A DNA stretch of 64,000 nt from Phallus indusiatus. Taxonomy: Eukaryota > Basidiomycota > Agaricomycetes > Phallales > Phallaceae. Shown here piece by piece: positions 20,915 to 30,720 of this stretch. Location: assembly GCA_027605045.1 (NCBI GenBank), contig JAQFWX010000133.1, positions 30,304 through 94,303 of the forward strand. Direction: 5' to 3'. The position numbers and the translations under genes are program-made. The notes beneath the pieces are model-generated. The model was given only the letters and a program-made list of their open reading frames with translations. It did no database searches and was not told the DNA's origin. Numbering within the stretch: position 1 is the stretch's first letter; each line of letters starts with the position of its first letter.

Positions 20915-23363
20915 TCACCAATAATCTAACGACCGATACTGTACAATTTCCAAGCCTTCATCTCGTAGCCTTTTCATCTTCTCAGCTCGCCATTTCTCGA
21001 ACCACTTCTCCATCTTCCCCCTGGATCTCGGACTGCCAACATTTACGGTCGCAATAATCTTCCCCCAATCTAAACTCATAGCAAAGCAAGTGAGTTCAAA
21101 AAATGAGGAATGTTCCGAATAAGGAACATTGTACAGGAGCACCCTTGACGAGGAATTTTTGCCTAACCGAAGATTGGCATGTGTAAAGTCTCTTGCTTGA
21201 TCTCGTGAGATAATGTGAGGAATGCTTGGGAATGAATCATCGAGATTGTTTCCGTTGGAGGTATATGTCCAACCTGTGGGTCGGAATCCAATAATTTTTG
21301 TCCAATGGCCGTTCCATTTTTCTAGGTATCCAGAGAGCCTATCTGATACTATCATGTGAAGAGGAACGATGTGAATTCCAGCGTTTAGTGGATCGTTTGT
21401 GAGTAGTTGATGTAACTCCGGATCGTCGATGCATTTGAGTATCGATAATTTGCGGGAGTCGCAATACACCTTTGTAGAAAGACTTTTCGCGATGGCTTTG
21501 GTAGGTACAATAAGCGGTGACGTCAGCACAAGAAAGAAACAGAAAATAACCAACCTTTTACAATCCGTTCCTTTCCTATAGTATAGGTCCTTGTTAAATG
21601 AAATCAAATTTAGTCTGTCATCTATAAAAAGGTCATTAACTACGAACCCGACAGCGACCAGCGTTCGTTCTTTGCTTAAATTGGGTCTTTCCTTCTCCTT
21701 TCCCTTGTCATCACCAGGTACTAGCCAATTAGCTATAGACTCTAAGGTTCCACGTCCATTCTCCGTAGGGGTAGATCCAGGCGAAATCAATCGACGAACC
21801 AGATCAGCACACGCAGAGATGACTAATGGTTGCGGAGGGAAACAATACTAGACAATTTTTAGACTCATCGCTTGACAGGAACGAACAATCTTACTCTTGG
21901 ATCTAGATATGTTGTGTCTAAATATACAGCATCAATATGTGCACCCTTTATTTGGTCATGTTCTATATGCTTTGGACAAGCTCGGAAATCGCCGCAGTGG
22001 AGGTATCGAAAACCCTTAGACGAGCCAATATGAGGAGACCGAAAAGTGCTGTCTCCAGCGTTTACAGTTTGTCGACCTTCGAATAGAAACAGCACAGAAC
22101 CGGGACCTTCAGAAAGGAATCAATGGGAACGAAAACAATGAGAAGCATAATTGGCCTACAGTGATTGGCTTGAATAAGCGTAACCTTGACTCCCCCAGTA
22201 TCTGGAATTACTACTGGAATGTCCAAAGGTAATGGTTTTATCCATTTGGGATCGACTCTCAGCATTTGAATAACGAGATTAGCAGTAGTTTGCGAGCAAT
22301 AGATTAAGCCGTTTTTCCAGGAAGAAGATAAATTAGTATAATGATCTGAATGCGCGTGACTGTAGTTGTGATTTATGTGTTGTCAGTTAAGTGGTTATTG
22401 AACAGAAATTAAGTTTACTGAACGTACGAGAGAAAATAAGCCGTTATTCCAGGTATCTTTCCATAGCGGAAGGCGTCAACGGCAATGGGCATGCCCTGTA
22501 GGACCTAATGCAATACATTGACATTGAGATAGTGATTACTGCAAGCTGTATTCAAGCCGTAATAAATACCTTATAGAAAGGAGCGGATCTCCGTCCTGTA
22601 ACTCCTCCACGTTGATTCTCTGCTTCTGTAGCTTCCTTCCATGCTTTGGTATCTTGATAACCTGACATTAAAACGGAAAAAGCCGTCTTCGCTAATTGTT
22701 TTATATTGGAGGAGGAAGCAATTTTCCGGGATGTTTGAGCTTCTGCTGACGATGTATCAAGACACCTATTAACGTGTCTTTCAGTTTCCTATTCATCCAT
22801 TTGCATTAGAAGAAGCGTTAATCTCGGTGACAGGATAAACGCACCGAGTCTGCTAGGCCCTTCAACGAGGTCATACAAATAGGACAGCTACTTTCAGGAC
22901 TTTCGTCGCGTGATTCAGCTTCACATACGCTTTGAGTGTCGGTTGCAATGTCACCCACTTCCTCTTCAGGATCTTCCATAGCTTCATCATATTTGAAATC
23001 CCAATGGTCTTCCAAAGGTATATTTGATATATCACATAACTCAGGAAAGCCTTCTATCTTGTCCTCCGGGATCGGTTCTTCGTCGTCTTGGACGACCTCA
23101 ACTGGAACTTCCTTCCCAGCCGTATGTATGGGTGTCACATAGGCTTCCATACCAGCCGGACGACCAGAAAGACTATCTTCTTGGGTATCAGGCTCAACAT
23201 CGGACGAGATGATTATGACATCTTCTTCGATGTTGCCACCAACGACGGAGGAAGGTTTTCTCGAGGATGTCTTAGACGGTATTCGACGCGTTTTCTTAGA
23301 GCTTGAAGCAAAATAATCGAACAGGGTCGTGCTTTGAGATGAATCTTTACGTTTTCGAGACAT
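20915..23363 (-). CDS. PSO2: DNA interstrand cross-link repair nuclease, PSO2/SNM1 family
   Basis: Metallo-beta-lactamase/beta-CASP 5' exonuclease that trims DNA during interstrand cross-link repair in the nucleus. The start at 23363 gives MSRKRKDSSQSTTLFDYF, where TTLFDYF resembles a PCNA-interacting box with Ser in place of the first Gln. A UBZ4-type finger follows across an intron: CPICMTSLKGLADS then ERHVNRCLD. The catalytic domain includes ITAYFLS and HAHSDHY (HxHxDH motif), KVTLIQANHC, PGSVLFLFEG, YLHCGDFRACP and LDTTYLDPRYCFPPQPLVIS. The beta-CASP part includes GTYTIGKERIV, IIGFRPTGWTY and VPYSEHSSFFELTCF, ending NVGSPRSRGKMEKWFEKW before the stop. All metal ligands visible in the family are present. 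An upstream in-frame ATG at 23396 would add 11 residues. Confidence 0.93.
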
Positions 23364-24440
23364 GACAACAGGCCATAACGACAGCGGGATTTGCAAAAAA
23401 TGAAGCTGGGTAAAAAAAGCTGGAAGATTGAAAGATTGTCGAAGAGCGCTCTAATTACATACGTGGGAATTCGTAACTGGTCGCGTTGCGATCGTGACTC
23501 TCTTAGCTCCGTTCGCTTTTTGAAGGTTCCGCTCAACTTTCAAGGCGAATTGTTTTTTGGTTTGGGATATTATTGCACAGCAAATGAATGAGTAGAGTCT
23601 CTGATTCTTCTCTGACTAGCGGGTCTGACACACAAGTAACACAAGGTCAGGTACATAGCGATTGAGTAGCGAATCTACCGACACATTATTTTACGGATGA
23701 TACGGATCGGATGACCGCGGGTGGTTCATTAGCGTCATCTGATTATGGCCTTGTAATAAAAAGTATCATATCTAACCTACGGCAACATTGCGGTTCGAAT
23801 TGGAAAAACGTCATTCTACTACTATGTTGTCATCATGCTGCATATCGTCGTCAGAACTCGTACGGTTCTAAATCTCTTCAGGCAAGGTCTCAAATATAAA
23901 CTTTCAAAAAAAATCGCTAAAAATCAAAGCAGATCTACGTGTTACAAAACTCTGATGATGTCTGCGAGAGTCAGCACTGTTTACGGAGCGCTGTCCAGTG
24001 AATTCGCACCGATTTTTTTCCCAGGAACCCCGCCTTCGCTAATTCCTAAATAATTTCCAAAATCCTCGTCAAGTTAGACGACGAATTTCGAATCCATGAC
24101 TTTGTAATTGGAGTACCTCGGCCTGAAGCTAAAACAAATGCATGAATATCATTCACAGCATTTTGTTTGATACGTTCGCCAACAGAGACTGAATTAGTAT
24201 GTATTTTTCTTGATCAACTAGTACCGTCCCATCACTTCCGAAATCAATTTTAAGCATTTGATTTTGTTACACCTTTAGGAAATTAAAATCTCACGGGTTA
24301 TTTATGGGAAGCCGTCTTCTCGAGAAAATTCCTTTCGAAATTTGCCATAGTGGTTGCGCTCTTTGACCATTATTTGAGACCTCACCCTGGGATTTCGCCC
24401 CCGACCTTGAGCTGCGCGCATACTGTTATTCAAAGCAGCT
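23364..24440. other. Divergent intergenic region, no gene seen
   Basis: 1.1 kb between the divergently transcribed PSO2 and DUF6533-type genes. Short open frames (for example plus strand 23711-23899) show no family similarity and no matching exons. Both promoters should lie here. Confidence 0.55.
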
Positions 24441-26224
24441 ATGGAGGCATCAAGCACATCTCAGGTAGATTTTGTCCAGCTGTATGCTCGCATGTACGGT
24501 TTGGAATTTATACTCCAAGTTATAGTCGCGTTTACTGAATTTATCGCTACAGTGAAATCATAAACATGGTTTTTCTAGGGGCGTACGTTATGCTAATATA
24601 TGATCATGGTACGCTGCAGTCATTTCAACTGTTTCTTCTTATTTATTTATTTTCCAGCGTTAACACTCGGCGAAGAGGCATGTACCGTCCTTAAATATAT
24701 GTACATACTTCGTCTATAACGGCATTCGAAGGTCCGGAAAATATGGCGGGCTCCTCTGAGCATACCGAAAATTCTTTTTTTACTCAATCGTTACCTCACA
24801 CCAATCTTTTATGCGTTATCATTTGTGGAGTACACTGCTATAAGTGACACGGTCGGTTTTCCTTAAACGATCTCGTGGTTTTTCTGCATCTTATCTTTCT
24901 ATCAGACGTATGTCTAAGTGTGTTTTCGTATACATTTCTTCACAGAGTTTAACAAACATCGTCAACAGAGGTGTTTGTCGTAGGTTGTACAAGGATGTCA
25001 TATCTTTTGCCTTGATTACAACAGCCAGTAAGAATTTTCATATATTGATTTACGAGTGATTGAATAAACGCTCCTTAAACGAAAGTTTGCGAATGTAAGT
25101 CATCCTTCTGTTCAACGGATTCTGATTGCTGATGATACAAGGTCTTATGATTATTCGCGTCTATGCCTTGACTGGTCGAAATCGCATTATAGCTGCTGGT
25201 CTCGCTGCGATCTGGCTAATTCAAGTTGTCCTGTGGATCATAACCATTCCAGGTTCGCCGTGTAAGTTATACTGTTTTCGTTAAGGAGTTATTGTAATTT
25301 ACAAAGACTCTAGTGCAAATGTTACCTTCCAGCATCAATGGTCAGTAAACACCCGTAACCATTGGATCACATTCTGAATCTATGTCTATCTGATTAGGCT
25401 GTTCGCCTAGTAATACCCCCCTTCAGAGTAAGTGCACTATCTTTGAGGGCAAGGAATCTGGTACTCAGGAAGACGTTCAGTTATCTTCTGGATATTTCCT
25501 ATGGTCATTGATTCGCTTGTTTTTCTCATTACTCTTGGAAGGACAAAGGCGGCCGGTCCGCGCTCTGATGGACCTGTCAGCTCGTATGTGAATCAGTCCA
25601 ATTTGATGACGTATTATGAATGTTTCTTCTTAGGAGTATTGAAAGATTCAGAAGAGATGGGATCATCTATTTCTTCTGTATATTCACCGTCAACACGATA
25701 AATTTATTATTCAGCACCGTAAGCGTTGTTTTTTTTTACGGTATCGAGACATTTACTGGCACTCGCTGACATGGATCTCTTGGTAAGGCGAGCCAAGGTC
25801 GATTGAATGGGACAGCTGCCGCGTGAGTCTTAATATGCTGTTTCTTTGCCTATTACATTTGACAAATGCTTGAATATAGTCTCGCCACCCTGTTGACATC
25901 AACTATGGTTTCGCGTCTGATATTGAACCTACGCAATGGTGAGTTTTAAGTTTTTGTGGGATCTAAGAACAGGCTTTGACGACCCAATCTCCCTGTAGAA
26001 CCGTCGGTTAGTACCCTTCTGGTCGTAAATTATAGAAGTAGAACTGACACTATAACTATTAGGAAGACCAAACAGTGGTCTCTACCATTGTCGGAAACAT
26101 GGGATCATTTGTCGATGATGGTGAGCTTAATGAGGAGGATGAAATTGAGCTTACCGTCAAGGATCTTTCGGATGTCTTTGAGAGACGGACTCCTCTATAT
26201 AATTTGTATTACAGGCGTAGATAA
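24441..26224 (+). CDS. DUF6533-type multi-pass membrane protein
   Basis: Member of the large Agaricomycete family of about seven-helix membrane proteins with a DUF6533 N-terminal region; function unknown. Many short exons join in frame. ATG 24441 gives MEASSTSQVDFVQLYARM, then AYVMLIYDHALTLGEE (exons 2-3), VRKIWRAPLSIPKILFLLNR, TPIFYALSFVEYTAISDT, NRGVCRRLYKDVISFALIT, MIIRVYALTGRNRIIAAG and LIQVVLWIITIPGS. Later exons give FWIFPMVIDSLVFLITLGRT, RFRRDGIIYFFCIFTVNT and LTSTMVSRLILNLRN. The tail is acidic and ends LSDVFERRTPLYNLYYRRR with TAA at 26222-26224. The hallmark motifs YDH-LTL-EE, RVYAL-GRN and RDG-IYF are all there. One intron (24678-24731) appears to use a GC donor. The exon around 25440-25480 is the least certain. 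Confidence 0.85.
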
Positions 26225-26489
26225 AGGTAATATGGAAAGAACTGTCTTAACCCGTCCAAGTGACCTAAAAAACCGGACTCGACGCGCAAAAGCCGACAAG
26301 GTTTACGGTTCTTGACTAAAATTTGGTTAAATGAATATATTGACCGAGATGAAGTTCCTTCCGGTACATTACGCAAACTCGGCGATTAGGCTTGGCTTCG
26401 GAAAGTGCGTAAGATATGTACTAAGCTTTTCAAGACCCATTATATGGCGATTGCAAAGCCTCGAGGCTCTCTTCATATCTTTTCATATC

Positions 26490-26890
26490 GGTATCGATCT
26501 GAATACATAGTTGCTACAGCATATAAATAGTAGGCACTTTCATCATATATATTTATCTGGTAACTCAGCCCACTGAAGTACTTGACAGTTACTAGGTCAT
26601 GTCTATTAGATAAGTAGGAAGATATGATGACCATAATCGGCCTAATCTGTCGTTTGCTTGAATTTTTCTCGGATTGCGCCCATCGTCAAGATAGTACATG
26701 GCACACGTCATCCGTGCATTCCCACAGTTGTTGAAGAAGGACAATTGGTCAACACGAAGATGGCATTTGGGATTGGAAGAGGCAACAAGAGTTCAGCCGA
26801 GTGTTCATTAGTTCCTAGTGAAAGTGCAGCGAGGTTGAATATCCCATTTCACTACGCGCGTTGCTGTCACTTCGCTCTTATTTCTCCTTG
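26490..26890. repeat. Direct repeat, copy 1 (partner near 30300-30720)
   Basis: About 400 bp that align with 30300-30720 in the same orientation with scattered changes and indels. Shared blocks include GTTGCTACA-CA-ATAAAT, CGTTTGCTTG, GCGCCCA/GTGCCCA followed by TCAAGAT, GTCATCCG, and CGAGTGTTCATT/CAAGTGTTCATT. The block runs into the 3' end of the kinase-like gene. Confidence 0.75.
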
Positions 26891-27899
26891 GGCGGCTTGT
26901 GCCCCGCGTTTAACGAAGCAGCCTGGACTTAAGCCGTCTCGGAACACCTGTGCAGCACAGTGAGCTTGGTGTTCTTGTAAGTCGGCGAGAGAAAAGGAAG
27001 TCTGCTCACCGATATTATTGGTACCGAATGGGACTAGGGCGCAGGAGGCACTCACGAGTGCCTTATCGTTCGGAGATGATGGGTGCTTGAGTATGAGGCG
27101 GATTTCGTGCGCAAAACTTGCGAATTCTTGTATCAGCACGAAGTTGAAGAAGGAGGGTGGCAGGAAGGAGTAGTCTGCAAAATCTACGGCCACGATCTCA
27201 CCATCCCTATCCTTCATAAAGTTGACACGTTTCAAGTCAGATACGCAGAGGCGCAGACCACCATCAGCGAGCTCCTCGCGCAAATTAACACGATACTTCC
27301 TCTCTGGCGGAGAATCTGTATTCAAATTCGTCAGCTGGAGAGTAACTAAAGGTGCAAGAGGTACAAGACGAGAGAAGAGAGAATACTTACTCCGTTTATA
27401 TGATCCTCTAGCTCCTCGATGGACTCGTATTCGATGGAGGACCTCCGTTCGTCGAAAAATGGGTGCTCAATCAAATCTCCTCCGACGGGACCAGGCCTTG
27501 GATCGGGGCTCGGGATGTTAATTAGGGCCTTCACAGCAGCAGCAACGAGGGGGATATCGGAATTGTCGCACATCGGTCCGTCGATGTACTCGGAGACGAT
27601 GAATCCATAGCCGTCCCACGTGAAGGCGAGGTAAACATGAGGAGCGCGCTCACGAAGGTACTGCATGACATAGTCCTGCGTCTTGGCCTCACTCATGGCT
27701 ATACTGCCCCTATATTTAACCCAGATGTTGCTGACGTCGTGATCAGACGTTTTGTTGAGAAGGATTCGCACGCCGCTCTGGTTGATGTCAGTAAATTGCT
27801 TAGGACCCAGACCGAAACATGCTCGACGATCGTCAAGCAGTCTGGAATGTTGGCCGGCTTGTCTTTATCGCCAATGACGACTTCGGCTTGGGGAGACAT
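26867..27899 (-). CDS. Kinase-like protein (aminoglycoside phosphotransferase fold), basidiomycete type
   Basis: Predicted member of the expanded fungal APH/choline-kinase-like family; substrate unknown. ATG 27899 gives MSPQAEVVIGDKDKPANI. A 50-nt intron (27827-27778) with a CTGAC branch joins DCLTI to SGVRILLNKTSDHDVSNIWV. Then follow EAKTQDYVMQYLRERAP, GYGFIVSEYIDGP (hinge) and HPFFDERRSSIEYESIEEL. After another intron come LRLCVSDLKRVNFMKDRDGE and IVAVDFADYSFLPPSFF. The HGD of typical members reads VSD, but the catalytic Asp, the Asn four residues on, and the metal-binding Asp (VDF) are present. The last residues are around RGAQAAQGEIRAK at 26867. The region just past the stop aligns with a second copy near 30.3-30.7 kb, so the tail may be altered by rearrangement. 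Activity is uncertain. Confidence 0.65.
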
Positions 27900-28539
27900 G
27901 CACTGACGAATCGTTAATCAAGGGTCGCGACTAAAACAAGAGAAGGAAGGGGTAATTACTAACTTCGGCAAATAGAACGGTAAGGCAACGTTGACTGAAG
28001 GGCTTTTGTACACAGGTGGACGACTTAATTAAGAATGCCGAGAGAATGCACGCAACGACTGTGATTACAATTGTCCTGTGGGATACGGGCGTCACTACTT
28101 TCAGACTTGGAGTAGACTAGAGTGTCGTCACGGGCAACATTCCTAACAGATCACAACTCGAATTTTTATAAGACGCATTTCATGCCAACACCCGCGCGCA
28201 AACAGCGAAGATGACAAGGAACTCGTGATGATGCATGAACAGAGTGCAAAAGACATAGTAATTGCAGAAAATTACATAATTATTACATCTGTTGCCCGCA
28301 GCCTGAATAATAGGCCTCTCTCTAAGCTCAACCTCGTCTTTTCAAAGCTCTCCACCCGGTCCCAGTTAAATTGTTGTCAGTTCCTTCACTTTCTTCTTTT
28401 AATCCATACTCACCGTCCCGCTTGTTGGGCTTCTAGACTATGTCTAACCCCGAACCAAGATCCCCCAAATCCCCGCTGACCTTACACAGATACTTTTCTT
28501 TTTTCAAGGGGGAAATGGCGGCCTTGTGATTCCACTCTC

Positions 28540-29830
28540 ACATGTTGTTTGCCTTCGCCACTGTTCCCGACGATGTCAAAGACAAGGTTATCAAGGACAG
28601 CGCGCTGTTTATTGAAGTCATCAATGCGGGCGCCAAGGTTAGCGCCGGTCTTGAGGACAACGAGGCTACCAATCGTGGCCTTATCAAAAACTACTGGACC
28701 TCCTGCGTACTTTTCAACTTTGTTTAAGACGATTGGGATGTCAGAGACGTCCGGCTTGGTATGGATGTTGCACTCCAACCCTGGAGAGCCAATACGCTAT
28801 GAGCAACCCGCACAATATCCCGTCTAATGCCAGCCTCTGTTTTCAACAGCCTAACGATGCTCCCTACCCAGGCATCTTCAATTTCAAGGCACATACCATT
28901 GCTGCATGGCTTTTTGATGACCTTTTGGTCTCCGGCAAGGCTATCAATGCAAAGGAGCACACCGTGGTCGACGACAACGATATTCGCAGCTTGCTAACCT
29001 GGCGCTTCATCAGCCCTCTTGTGCATGACCATGCACAGTGTTACCCGAACTGCAACCACATTGACCGTGCGGTTTGAAGGATTTCCGGCCATTCTTCCAC
29101 TAGTTCCTGCTCCTGGCGAGGGCAGTCACAATCTCCATGACTCGCGGTCGATGGTTAGCGACATCGAGAGCGTGAGCAAGCCGCCGGATATCATCTCTAA
29201 TGACGGCCACAATTTTCAACAGCCTATTGAGGGTGCCACCCAGGCACCTTCAGCGTCAAGATCCGTAATCGTACAGAAATCTCTCGTGCTACCATTATAA
29301 CTTCCGGCTCGGTGCTTGTACTTGGAGACGACAGAAGACGCCAAGTCATACGCTACAAAAATCAAGCATCTGTACCTTTGGTGGACTGTTGAGCCTCTCG
29401 CCTCCGGCACCACCTTTGGTCAGCTCCTCGATGTCCTATTGACCCGCAACATGCAACAATTATTCTTTCGCAAGATTGGGGGCGCGTATCTAGGTTGTCG
29501 TGACTTCGTGTACGTCCTCTCTCTGTCACCCCCTCAGCCGTTCGTTCTAAGATTTTACATTACCTTTTTCCCCTAAACACGCTTTTCGGCATTTCTCTAG
29601 ATCTCAGGCCATTGCTGCGCGGTTTTCTGAAAGACTTTTGATTTCCAGCGAAGCTACAATGACCTTCAGAGACCCAACCGCAAAGGGGGACATCGTGGTC
29701 GATGACAGCGATATTTAAGCCTTGCTAAGTTGACGCTATGTCAGCCCTTACATTCCCAGCCTGAACAGGCGCATTGTGTCTCGCAAACGCAACCGCATTG
29801 ACCGCGCGATCTGGCCACGCGAATTCGTGC
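28540..29830 (+). pseudogene. Coding-like relic block of unknown family, internally duplicated
   Basis: This stretch is richer in GC and in typical fungal codons than its surroundings. Plus-strand frames read VPDDVKDKVIKDSALFIEVI (28564 on), then NAKEHTVVDDNDIRSLLTWR (28949 on). They then read ETTEDAKSYATKIKHLYLWW and TTFGQLLDVLLTRNMQQLFF (29323-29470), and YLGCRDFV, which after a plausible intron continues SQAIAARFSERLLISS and DIVVDDSDI. The last block is then broken by stops. The segments around 28820-29080 and around 29180-29250 plus 29600-29830 are degraded copies of each other (VVDDNDI / VVDDSDI, NHIDRAV / NRIDRAI). I do not recognise the family. No start-to-stop gene could be built, so it is probably a decayed or rearranged gene. 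Parts of the minus strand are also open. Confidence 0.5.
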
Positions 29831-30299
29831 ACATTGAGCACGAAAGGCTGCTTTATAATGAGCATTAAAGACCGACTTCCCATAAGTATAGATAAGTTTC
29901 TTCTCGCTTTGATTGACGCTTGTATTCCTATTTGTATTAATATGACCATAAAATGTAACCTTTTCAGTAGTACGATACCAATATATATAATACTGTTGCC
30001 TTGAATATCATCCAACCCAAGAGTTCTTACTCTTCTCGTACTTGTCATTATTGACTTAATTCCGTTGTTTGTCGAGTCTCTACGCATTTTGTCACACATT
30101 CTTTCCCTCTGTTTTTACCTTCTGTTACCAAATGCACCTTCATTTGCTATGTATATTCCTTTTTTAGCTATGTTTTCGCACTTTACTGAATTCGTAAGTA
30201 CTTACATAAAAGAGTTGAGAATTTGAACGTGACTGGACTGAGTCTCAATTCGGAAGAGTGTTCGACAATGGTAATCTCTTGATTCTCTTCTCTTCATAA

Positions 30300-30720
30300 T
30301 TTTTCGTATCGATACTTATCTGATTTACGGTTGCTACAACAGATAAATAAAGGGTCAAATCATCGTATATATTTGTCCGGCTATTCAACCCATTGAATTA
30401 TTATATGCCAATTAGCCTCGTCTATCAGATAACTAGGAGGATACAATAGGCTCTCCGACATTATAGTCGTTTGCTTGGATTTTGCTCGCATTGTGCCCAC
30501 TGTCAAGATGACGAAGCCATAGTGCATAATGCATGTCATCCGCGTTTCGGACGTCGTTGGCGGGCAATTGAATATTCGGAAAGGCAGACAGAAAATTAGC
30601 CAAGTGTTCATTCAGGTCCAGCAAGGATGCAACGAGATTGAATATTCATTAACGCAAAACGCAGTACGCTTCCTGACATGACACCCGCTGTCTCGCTGTT
30701 TTCGTCGCTTCTAACTAAAC
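30300..30720. repeat. Direct repeat, copy 2
   Basis: Second copy of the block at 26490-26890, same orientation. The minus strand here reads LNEHLANFLSAFPN and HNASKIQAND in one open frame. The equivalent copy 1 positions read NEHSAELLLPLP and NPRKIQAND but in shifted frames. This suggests both were once coding, perhaps the tail of a kinase-like paralogue. Confidence 0.7.

Noticed and set aside
28482..28778. Minus-strand open frame opposite the 28.5-kb relic
   Set aside because: The plus strand has the more typical fungal codon use and the repeated VVDD motifs; I keep the strand call tentative but do not list a second gene.
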